Assembly (NCBI GenBank): GCA_965204215.1
Contig: CBDBDZ010000013.1
Location: 682,001 to 746,000, forward strand
Reading direction: 5' to 3'
DNA length: 64,000 nucleotides
Origin: CBDBDZ01 sp965204215
GTDB lineage: Bacteria; Pseudomonadota; Gammaproteobacteria; Pseudomonadales; GM7GCV1
Below the pieces are notes generated by a model. The model was not told the DNA's origin, did not search any database, and was given only the letters and a program-made list of their open reading frames with translations. The number at the start of each line of letters is the position of its first letter. The stretch's first letter is position 1. Shown here piece after piece: positions 56,176 to 64,000 of this stretch. A program made the translations under genes and the position numbers.

Positions 56176-56675
56176 CACTGCTGTCCCATAAACTTTTGAT
56201 GGGTAGTTAAAACAAAGACTATTCTCTGCGGATTTGTTAAAATGGTTGTACGAAAAATCATTTAAAATCAACGAGAGAATAGCTTTGAGTCATAATAGTA
56301 CTATATTTTCGCAATTACTGAAACTGGTTTCGAGACATGAATTTGAAATGCTTGCAAAAACCCATCATAAAGGGCGTTCATTGAGGAAAATGTCGCGTTG
56401 GTCACAATTTGTATCATTGAGTTTTGCTCAGCTAGCAGGTCGTTGTAGCTTGCGTGATATTGTCAGTAATTTGTCGAGGCAACGTAATAAAAGTTATCAC
56501 TTAGACATTGGAGCTGTAAGTCGTTCATCACTGGCTCGTGTTAACGAGCAACAACCTTATCAGTTGTATGAAGCACTATTTTACAAGCTGTTGTCACGTT
56601 GCCAATCATTAGCACCAAAGCATAGTTTTCGATTTAAGAATAAATTGTATTCACTTGATGCTTCGACCATTGATT
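56176..56675 (+). pseudogene. IS4-family (DUF4372) transposase relic, unit 2
   Basis: Same truncated relic as at 50114-50613, with two amino-acid differences (HEFEMLAK and DIGAVS). Ends at the same LDASTID stop codon. Confidence 0.88.
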
Positions 56676-56677
56676 AA

Positions 56678-56899
56678 TGTTTTCAACACGTCTTTATCTG
56701 TAGAACTGTTGCCTCTTTCACCAAACTCCAATGATATGCCTCCTCTAGTGTACAGGTTCAGAATATGAATTTGACTGGCTTCAGGCTTGAAAATAATATA
56801 GTTAACAATACTTCATAAGGTCACAATTGACCAATTACCCGCAAAACGGATTATTTTATATTTTGTTATCGGCTTACAGCATCTTGCAAGTTTGGTAAA
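56678..56899. repeat. Conserved 3' flank of lipoprotein gene 3
   Basis: Third copy of the about 220-bp flank seen at 42207 and 50616. No gene seen. Confidence 0.85.
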
Positions 56900-59800
56900 T
56901 TACCGAGAAGCAATAGCACGTTCACCTGTGGCTAAATCCACCACAAAGACAACATTCAAGCCAGAATCAGCAACCAGCGCCCGATTGTTGTTGCTATCTA
57001 ATACAATACTCCGAGGAGTACTAAAGTTCATACCAGAGCCTGTACTATCATTTGAAATTACAGCGCGATTGCCTGTGGTTAAATCCACCGCAACGATAGC
57101 ATCCAAGGTTATATCAGTGACCAGTACTCGATTGTTATTGCTATCTAATACAATATCTTGAGGATTGAGAAAGTTTGTGCCAGAACCTGTACTGCTATCT
57201 GAAATCACGGTGCGGTCCCCTGTGGACAAATCCACCGCAAAAATGCCACTATTTATTACACCTGCATCATCAACAGCGACTACCCGATTGTTGTTGCTAT
57301 CTAATACAATACCCTGAAGATTAACAAAGTTTGTGCCAGAGCCTGTACCGCTATCTGAAATTACAGTGCGATTGCCTGTAGCTAAATCCACCGCAACGAT
57401 AGCATTTAGACCTGAATCAGCAACCAGTACTCGATTGTTATTGCTATCTAATACAATATCTTGAGGATCACTAAAGTTTATGCCAGAGCCTGTACTATTA
57501 TTTGAAATTACAGTGCGATTACCTGTGGCTAAATCTACCGCAACGATAGCATCTAGAGCTGAATCAGCAACCAGCGCCCGATTGTTGTTGCTATCTAATA
57601 CAATACTCTGAGGATCATTAAAGTTTGTGCCAGAGCCTGTACTAAAACTTGAAATTACAGTGCGATTGCCTGTAGCTAAATCCACCGCAGCAATGCCATC
57701 TATACTTATATCACTAACCAGTGCCCGATTGTTGTTGCTATCTAATACAATACTGGAAAGGAAGGAAAGGTTTATACCAGAACCTGTACTGCTATCTGAA
57801 ATCGTAGTGCGATTACCTGTGGTGAAATCCACTGCAAGGATAGCATTCAAACTAATATCAATAACCAGCGCCCGATTGTTGCTACTATCTGATACAACAT
57901 TCCGAGGAGAAACAAAGTTTACGCCAGAGCCTGTACTAAAATTTGAAATCACAGTACGATTGCCTGTGGCTAAATCCACCGTAACGACAGCACCTAGACT
58001 TGCATCAGTAACCACTACTTGATTGTTGCTGCTATCTAATGCAATAAACTGAAGACTAAAAAAGTTTGTGCCAGAACCTGTAACGCTATCTGCAATCACA
58101 GTGCGATCGCCTGTGGTTAAATCCACCGCAATAACGGCATTTAGACCTGAATCAGTAACCAGTAGCCGATTGTTGTTGCTATCAAGTACAATATCTTGAA
58201 GATTGTCAAAGTTTGTGCCAGAGCCTGTACTGCTATCTGAAATCACAGTACGATTGCCTGTGGTTAAATCCACCGCAACAATGGCATCTAAACTTAAATC
58301 ACTAACCAGAACTCGATTGTTGTTACTATCTAATGCAATACTGGAAAGGGAGGGAAGGTTTGTACCAGAGCCTGTACTGCTATCTGAAATCACAGTACGA
58401 TTGCCTGTGGTTAAATCCACCGCAACAATGGCATCTAAACTTAAATCACTAACCAGAACTCGATTGTTGCTGCTATCTAATGCAAGACTTCTGGGGAAAG
58501 AAAAGTTTATGCCAGAGCCTGTAACGCTATCTGAAATCACAGTGCCATTACCTGTGGTTAAATCCACCGCAACGATAGCATTTTGAAATGAATCAGCAAC
58601 CAGTAGCCGATTGTTGGTGCTATCTAACACCATGTCTGCCGCAACTCCCAATATAAGTGCATTATTCAGCAATTGAATTACTGACTCTGTAGTTAATCCA
58701 TCGCTAACACCTACTGTGAGGGTATTAAAACCTGTACTTACTGGCACTCTTGCTGACCAACGACTATTTCCATCACTTAATTGCGCTTCGATGCTATTAA
58801 CCATTACTGAATCAATATCTGTTGTTGATACATCATCATCTTCATCATCAAATAAATTCCCTGTCACAGTAGTTTGAGTCACTTCGCCACCCAGATTGGC
58901 ATTAGGCGTTGGATAGCTTACGGCCAAGCGTAGTTGTGACTCATCGGTTACTGTAACAGTAATCGCCAGAGTTGAACTGTCCATACCATCAGTTGCACTG
59001 ACTGTAACCGAGTAATCATTATCTGTATCCGAATCCGTTGGGTTTTCAAAATCAGGAGCAGAATTAAAAGCAAGTACCGCATTGTTGAGAGTAAATGAAT
59101 TTGAGTCTGACCCGCCTGTTATCGAAAACGTAATCGTATCGTTGTCTACATCGGTAGCGGTTAGCGTAACCACTGCCGAGGTACTGTTTTCAGCAAAAAA
59201 AACGCTCGAACTGGAAGAAAACTCAGGAGCATCATTAGTATCGGTAACAGTAACAGTAATCGCCAGAGTTGAACTGTCCATACCATCAGTTGCACTGACT
59301 ATAATTGAGTAATTATTATCTGCATTCGAATCCGTTGGGTTTTCAAAATCAGGAGCAGAATTAAAAGCAAGTACCGCATTGTTGAGGGTAAATGAATTGG
59401 AGTCTGACCCGCCTGTTATCGAAAACGTAATCGTATCGTTTTCTACATCGGTAGCGGTTAGCGTAACCACTGCCGAGGTACTGTTTTCAGCAAAAAAAAC
59501 GCTCGAACTGGAAGAAAACCCAGGAGCATCATTATCAGGTGTAACAGTAATGTCGTACCTCGCTACTCTTGACACTGCCTCTTCACTATCAGTTGCTGTA
59601 AACTCAATAAAATCACTGCCATTAAAATTGCTATTGGGACTGTACACACGTGAAGCTCCCGTACCCGTTAAAGTGCCATTACCCGGCTGTGTCACAATTT
59701 GATAGCTGGCAATCGTAGTATCGGTGTCGGTTGCTATAAGCATAATGTTTAAGGTATTGTCTTCCTCAACGCTGAAAGATCTATCCAGTGCTTCTGGTGC

Positions 59801-62800
59801 CTGATTCGCTGCATCGGTTACTGTAACAGTAATCGCCAGAGTTGAACTGTCCATACCATCAGTTGCACTGACGATAACCGAGTAATCATTATCTGCACCC
59901 GAATCCGTCGGGTTTTCAAAATCAGGAGCAGAATTAAAAGCAAGTACCGCATTGTTGAGGGTAAATGAATTGGAGTCTGACCCGCCTGTTATCGAAAACG
60001 TAAACGTATCGTTTTCTACATCGGTAGCGGTTAGCGTAACCACTGCCGAGGTACTGTTTTCAACAAAAAAAACGGTTGAACTGGAAGAAAACCCAGGAGC
60101 ATCATTAACAGCTGTAACAGTAATGTCGTACCTCGCTACTCTTGACACTGCCTCATTATTATCAGTTGCTGTAAACTCAATAAAATCACTGCCATTAAAA
60201 TTGCTATTGGGACTGTACACACGTGAAGCTCCTGTACCCGTTAAAGTGCCATTACCCGGCGGTGTCACAATTTGATAGCTGGCAATCGTAGCATCGGGGG
60301 CGATTGCTATAAGCATAATGTTTAAGGTATTGTCTTCCTCAACGCTGAAAGAGCTATCCAGTGCTATTGGTGCCTGATTCGCTACATCGGTTACTGTAAC
60401 AGTAATCGCCAGAGTTGAACTGTCCATACCATCAGTTGCACTGACTATAATTGAGTAATTATTATCTGCATTCGAATCCGTTGGGTTTTCAAAATCAGGA
60501 GCAGAATTAAAAGCAAGTACCGCATTGTTGAGGGTAAACGAATTGGAGTCTGACCCGCCTGTTATCGAAAACGTAATCGTATCGTTGTCTACATCGGTAG
60601 CGGTTAGCGTAACCACTGCCGAGGTACTGTTTTCAGCAAAAAAAACGGTTGAACTGGAAGAAAACCCAGGAGCATCATTAACAGCTGTAACAGTAATGTC
60701 GTACCTCGCTACTCTTGACACTGCCTCTTCACTATCAGTTGCTGTAAACTCAATAAAATCACTGCCATTAAAATTGCTATTGGGACTGTACACACGTGAA
60801 GCTCCCGTACCCGTTAAAGTACCATTAACAGGCTGTGTCACAATTTGATAGCTGGCAATCGTAGTATCGGTGTCGGTTGCTATAAGCATAATGTTTAAGG
60901 TATTGTCTTCCTCAACGCTGAAAGAGCTATCCAGTGCTTCTGGTGGCTGATTCGCTGCATCGGTTACTGTAATAGTAATCGCCAGAGTTGAACTGTCCAT
61001 ACTATCAGTTGCACTGACTATCACTGAGTAATTATTATCCGCATCCGAATCCGTTGGGTTTTCAAAATCAGGAGCAGAATTAAAAGCAAGTACCGCATTG
61101 TTGAGGGTAAATGAATTGGAGTCTGACCCGCCTGTTATCGAAAACGTAATCGTATCGTTTTCTACATCGGTAGCGGTTAGCGTAACCACTGCCGAGGTAC
61201 TGTTTTCAACAAAAAAAACGGTTGAACTGGAAGAAAACCCAGGAGCATCATTAACAGCTGTAACAGTAATGTCGTACCTCGCTACTCTTGACACTGCCTC
61301 TTCACTATCAGTTGCTGTAAACTCAATAAAATCACTGCCATTAAAATTGCTATTGGGACTGTACACACGTGAAGCTCCCGTACCCGTTAAAGTACCATTA
61401 ACAGGCTGTGTCACAATTTGATAGCTGGCAATCGTAGTATCGGTGTCGGTTGCTATAAGCATAATGTTTAAGGTATTGTCTTCCTCAACGCTGAAAGAGC
61501 TATCCAGTGCTTCTGGTGCCTGATTCGCTGCATCGGTTACTGTAATAGTAATCGCCAGAGTTGAACTGTCCATACTATCAGTTGCACTGACTATCACTGA
61601 GTAATTATTATCCGCATCCGAATCCGTTGGGTTTTCAAAATCAGGAGCAGAATTAAAAGCAAGTACCGCATTGTTGAGGGTAAATGAATTGGAGTCTGAC
61701 CCGCCTGTTATCGAAAACGTAATCGTATCGTTTTCTACATCGGTAGCGGTTAGCGTAACCACTGCCGAGGTACTGTTTTCAACAAAAAAAACGCTTGAAC
61801 TGGAAGAAAACCCAGGAGCATCATTAACAGCTGTAACAGTAATGTCGTACCTCGCTACTCTTGACACTGCCTCTTCACTATCAGTTGCTGTAAACTCAAT
61901 AAAATCACTGCCATTAAAATTGCTATTGGGACTGTACACACGTGAAGCTCCCGTACCCGTTAAAGTACCATTAACAGGCTGTGTCACAATTTGATAGCTG
62001 GCAATCGTAGTATCGGTGTCGGTTGCTATAAGCATAATGTTTAAGGTATTGTCTTCCTCAACGCTGAAAGAGCTATCCAGTGCTTCTGGTGCCTGATTCG
62101 CTGCATCGGTTACTGTAACAGTAATCGCCAGAGTTGAACTGTCCATACTATCAGTTGCACTGACTATCACTGAGTAATTATTATCCGCATCCGAATCCGT
62201 TGGGTTTTCAAAATCAGGAGCAGAATTAAAAGCAAGTACCGCATTGTTGAGGGTAAATGAATTGGAGTCTGACCCGCCTGTTATCGAAAACGTAATCGTA
62301 TCGTTGTCTACATCGGTAGCTGTTAGCGTAACCACTGCCGAGGTACTGTTTTCAACAAAAAAAACGCTTGAACTGGAAGAAAACCCAGGAGCATCATTAA
62401 CAGCTGTAACAGTAATGTCGTACCTCGCTACTCTTGACACTGCCCCTTCACTATCAGTTGCTGTAAACTCAATAAAATCACTGCCATTAAAATTGCTATT
62501 GGGACTGTACACACGTGAAGCTCCTGTACCCGTTAAAGTGCCATTAACAGGCTGTGTCACAATTTGATAGCTGGCAATCGTAGTATCGGTGTCGGTTGCT
62601 ATAAGCATAATGTTTAAGGTATTGTCTTCCTCAACGCTGAAAGAGCTATCCAGTGCTATTGGTGCCTGATTCGCTGCATCGGTTACTGTAACAGTAATCG
62701 CCAGAGTTGAACTGTCCATACTATCAGTTGCACTGACTATCACTGAGTAATCATTATCTGCATCCGAATCCGTTGGGTTTTCAAAATCAGGGGCAGAATT

Positions 62801-63898
62801 AAAAGCAAGTACCGCATTGTTGAGGGTAAATGAATTGGAGTCTGACCCGCCTGTTATCGAAAACGTAATCGTATCGTTTTCTACATCGGTAGCTGTTAGC
62901 GTAACCACTGCCGAGGTACTGTTTTCAACAAAAAAAACGCTTGAACTGGAAGAAAACCCAGGAGCATCATTAACAGCTGTAACAGTAATGTCGTACCTCG
63001 CTACTCTTGACACTGCCCCTTCACTATCAGTTGCTGTAAACTCAATAAAATCACTGCCATTAAAATTGCTATTGGGACTGTACACACGTGAAGCTCCCGT
63101 ACCCGTTAAAGTACCATTAACAGGCTGTGTCACAATTTGATAGCTGGCAATCGTAGTATCGGTGTCGGTTGCTATAAGCATAATGTTTAAGGTATTGTCT
63201 TCCTCAACGCTGAAAGAGCTATCCAGTGCTATTGGTGGCTGATTCGCTGCATCGGTTACTGTAATAGTAATCGCCAGAGTTGAACTGCCCATACTATCAG
63301 TTGCACTGACTATCACTGAGTAATTATTATCTGCATCCGAATCCGTTGGGTTTTCAAAATCAGGAGCAGAATTAAAAGCAAGTACCGCATTGTTGAGGGT
63401 AAATGAATTGGAGTCTGACCCGCCTATTATCGAAAACGTAATCGTATCGTTTCCTATATCGGTAGCTGTTAGCGTAACCACTGTTGAGGTACTGTTTTCA
63501 GCAATAAAAACTCTCGAACTTGAAGAGAACACAGGAGTATCATTAATAGCTGTAACAGTAATGTCGTACCTCGCTACTCTTGACACTGCCCCTTCATTAT
63601 CAGTTGCTCTAAACTCAATAAAATCGCTGCCATTAAAATTGCTAGTGGGTTTGTACACATATGAAGCTCCCGTACCAGTCAAAATGCCATTACTCGGCTG
63701 TGTCACAATTTGATAGCCGACAATCGTGCCGTCGGTGTCGGTCGCTATAAGCATAATGTCTAAGGTATTGTTTTCCTCAACACTAAAAGATCTGTCCAAT
63801 GCTTCTGGCACCTGGTTGGGTGAACTATCTCCTCCACATGAACTGAGCGTAATCAGGGTAGCAATTAGAATAAGTAGCTTGTTAAGTTTCACGCACAT
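56900..63898 (-). CDS. Giant repeat lipoprotein 3: cadherin-like array plus beta-propeller
   Basis: A paralogue with eight full 191-aa units plus the half unit, linker and twelve propeller blades; its mature length equals gene 1. The N-terminal signal is intact (KLNKLLILIATLITLSSC), but the sequence before it changes abruptly. Where genes 1 and 2 have AAAATGAAACTT this copy has GTGCGTGAAACTT, so the native ATG has become GTG and a new ATG two codons upstream (63896-63898) comes from the adjoining IS30-type element. The lipoprotein may start at either codon (2332 or 2330 aa). Its own promoter has been replaced by IS sequence, so expression may be lost or altered. Confidence 0.85.
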   Translation of the reverse strand: MCVKLNKLLILIATLITLSSCGGDSSPNQVPEALDRSFSVEENNTLDIMLIATDTDGTIVGYQIVTQPSNGILTGTGASYVYKPTSNFNGSDFIEFRATDNEGAVSRVARYDITVTAINDTPVFSSSSRVFIAENSTSTVVTLTATDIGNDTITFSIIGGSDSNSFTLNNAVLAFNSAPDFENPTDSDADNNYSVIVSATDSMGSSTLAITITVTDAANQPPIALDSSFSVEEDNTLNIMLIATDTDTTIASYQIVTQPVNGTLTGTGASRVYSPNSNFNGSDFIEFTATDSEGAVSRVARYDITVTAVNDAPGFSSSSSVFFVENSTSAVVTLTATDVENDTITFSITGGSDSNSFTLNNAVLAFNSAPDFENPTDSDADNDYSVIVSATDSMDSSTLAITVTVTDAANQAPIALDSSFSVEEDNTLNIMLIATDTDTTIASYQIVTQPVNGTLTGTGASRVYSPNSNFNGSDFIEFTATDSEGAVSRVARYDITVTAVNDAPGFSSSSSVFFVENSTSAVVTLTATDVDNDTITFSITGGSDSNSFTLNNAVLAFNSAPDFENPTDSDADNNYSVIVSATDSMDSSTLAITVTVTDAANQAPEALDSSFSVEEDNTLNIMLIATDTDTTIASYQIVTQPVNGTLTGTGASRVYSPNSNFNGSDFIEFTATDSEEAVSRVARYDITVTAVNDAPGFSSSSSVFFVENSTSAVVTLTATDVENDTITFSITGGSDSNSFTLNNAVLAFNSAPDFENPTDSDADNNYSVIVSATDSMDSSTLAITITVTDAANQAPEALDSSFSVEEDNTLNIMLIATDTDTTIASYQIVTQPVNGTLTGTGASRVYSPNSNFNGSDFIEFTATDSEEAVSRVARYDITVTAVNDAPGFSSSSTVFFVENSTSAVVTLTATDVENDTITFSITGGSDSNSFTLNNAVLAFNSAPDFENPTDSDADNNYSVIVSATDSMDSSTLAITITVTDAANQPPEALDSSFSVEEDNTLNIMLIATDTDTTIASYQIVTQPVNGTLTGTGASRVYSPNSNFNGSDFIEFTATDSEEAVSRVARYDITVTAVNDAPGFSSSSTVFFAENSTSAVVTLTATDVDNDTITFSITGGSDSNSFTLNNAVLAFNSAPDFENPTDSNADNNYSIIVSATDGMDSSTLAITVTVTDVANQAPIALDSSFSVEEDNTLNIMLIAIAPDATIASYQIVTPPGNGTLTGTGASRVYSPNSNFNGSDFIEFTATDNNEAVSRVARYDITVTAVNDAPGFSSSSTVFFVENSTSAVVTLTATDVENDTFTFSITGGSDSNSFTLNNAVLAFNSAPDFENPTDSGADNDYSVIVSATDGMDSSTLAITVTVTDAANQAPEALDRSFSVEEDNTLNIMLIATDTDTTIASYQIVTQPGNGTLTGTGASRVYSPNSNFNGSDFIEFTATDSEEAVSRVARYDITVTPDNDAPGFSSSSSVFFAENSTSAVVTLTATDVENDTITFSITGGSDSNSFTLNNAVLAFNSAPDFENPTDSNADNNYSIIVSATDGMDSSTLAITVTVTDTNDAPEFSSSSSVFFAENSTSAVVTLTATDVDNDTITFSITGGSDSNSFTLNNAVLAFNSAPDFENPTDSDTDNDYSVTVSATDGMDSSTLAITVTVTDESQLRLAVSYPTPNANLGGEVTQTTVTGNLFDDEDDDVSTTDIDSVMVNSIEAQLSDGNSRWSARVPVSTGFNTLTVGVSDGLTTESVIQLLNNALILGVAADMVLDSTNNRLLVADSFQNAIVAVDLTTGNGTVISDSVTGSGINFSFPRSLALDSSNNRVLVSDLSLDAIVAVDLTTGNRTVISDSSTGSGTNLPSLSSIALDSNNNRVLVSDLSLDAIVAVDLTTGNRTVISDSSTGSGTNFDNLQDIVLDSNNNRLLVTDSGLNAVIAVDLTTGDRTVIADSVTGSGTNFFSLQFIALDSSNNQVVVTDASLGAVVTVDLATGNRTVISNFSTGSGVNFVSPRNVVSDSSNNRALVIDISLNAILAVDFTTGNRTTISDSSTGSGINLSFLSSIVLDSNNNRALVSDISIDGIAAVDLATGNRTVISSFSTGSGTNFNDPQSIVLDSNNNRALVADSALDAIVAVDLATGNRTVISNNSTGSGINFSDPQDIVLDSNNNRVLVADSGLNAIVAVDLATGNRTVISDSGTGSGTNFVNLQGIVLDSNNNRVVAVDDAGVINSGIFAVDLSTGDRTVISDSSTGSGTNFLNPQDIVLDSNNNRVLVTDITLDAIVAVDLTTGNRAVISNDSTGSGMNFSTPRSIVLDSNNNRALVADSGLNVVFVVDLATGERAIASR
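58943..63824 (-). repeat. 573-bp tandem repeat array, gene 3 (8 units plus a half)
   Basis: Eight full units and the 297-bp half unit. Units near the N-terminal end share variants with gene 2; units near the propeller share variants with gene 1. Confidence 0.95.
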
Positions 63899-64000
63899 TC
63901 AACTCATAAGTGCACATTGGTTAGAAAAAATAAGTTTATCTTGAGTTAGCTCAAGAAATACCTGCCAAGGGGTTTTGTACCCCAAGCATTTACGTGGTCG
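63899..64000 (-). CDS. C-terminal end of an IS30-family-like transposase (partial)
   Basis: The frame enters from the right edge with RPRKCLGYKTPWQVFLEL and ends NQCALMS. The RPRKCLGYKTP block is the conserved C-terminal motif of IS30-type transposases. The element's end lies within a few bases of the start of lipoprotein gene 3, about 63892. Only 33 residues are in the window. Confidence 0.8.
   Translation of the reverse strand, partial: RPRKCLGYKTPWQVFLELTQDKLIFSNQCALMS

Overview
The window looks like a chromosomal segment of an AT-rich gammaproteobacterium. The 16S rRNA gene (about 22357-23893) is gammaproteobacterial in its signature stretches and suggests a marine cellvibrionad/Spongiibacteraceae-like lineage; that placement is from memory of such sequences and needs an alignment. 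Insertion-sequence (IS) relics, miniature repeats and broken genes are frequent, as in a genome undergoing IS-driven decay.

Layout. 1-8.2 kb: ergothioneine genes egtD and egtB, a small membrane protein, a thiolase-like protein, a broken metallo-beta-lactamase-fold gene, katG and an ABM-domain monooxygenase. 8.2-15.3 kb: a neutral-lipid block with a PlsB-like acyltransferase, a HAD-acyltransferase fusion, a patatin lipase and a wax ester synthase/DGAT, ended by an IS3 relic. 15.3-21.4 kb: acetoacetyl-CoA synthetase, Hsp20, acetyl-CoA synthetase, a ThiI-like rhodanese and alanine racemase. 21.5-24.4 kb: secB, then an rRNA promoter, boxA and a 16S gene with its processing stem but no tRNA, 23S or 5S behind it. 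24.5-34.9 kb: DUF1499, glutamine cyclotransferase, a lipoprotein hydrolase, a BCCT transporter, a DUF3604-PPIase-HupE operon, two small genes and a BtuF-like protein. 35.0-40.5 kb: a five-gene acyl-CoA catabolic operon with three acyl-CoA dehydrogenases. 40.8-41.7 kb: an alpha/beta hydrolase.

41.9-64.0 kb is a segmentally duplicated accessory locus. Three giant lipoprotein genes on the minus strand (2330, 1566 and about 2332 aa) each carry a lipobox, an array of nearly identical 191-aa Ig-like plus cadherin-like repeats (8, 4 and 8 full units plus a half unit), a linker and about twelve 47-aa beta-propeller blades. Between them lie duplicated relics of ISAs1 and IS4 transposases and of a UPF0145/YbjQ-like gene. 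A relic of a fourth copy sits at 41.9-42.4 kb, and an IS30-type element abuts the start of the third gene.

The other strong signal is two families of miniature inverted-repeat elements. One is exactly 174 bp in all three complete copies, with 5-bp TTNAA target duplications. The other is about 137-140 bp with AT-rich 5-bp duplications. One copy of the first is nested inside a copy of the second. Both families sit at gene 3' ends, repeatedly on the stop codon itself, and sometimes supply the stop codon of the neighbouring gene.
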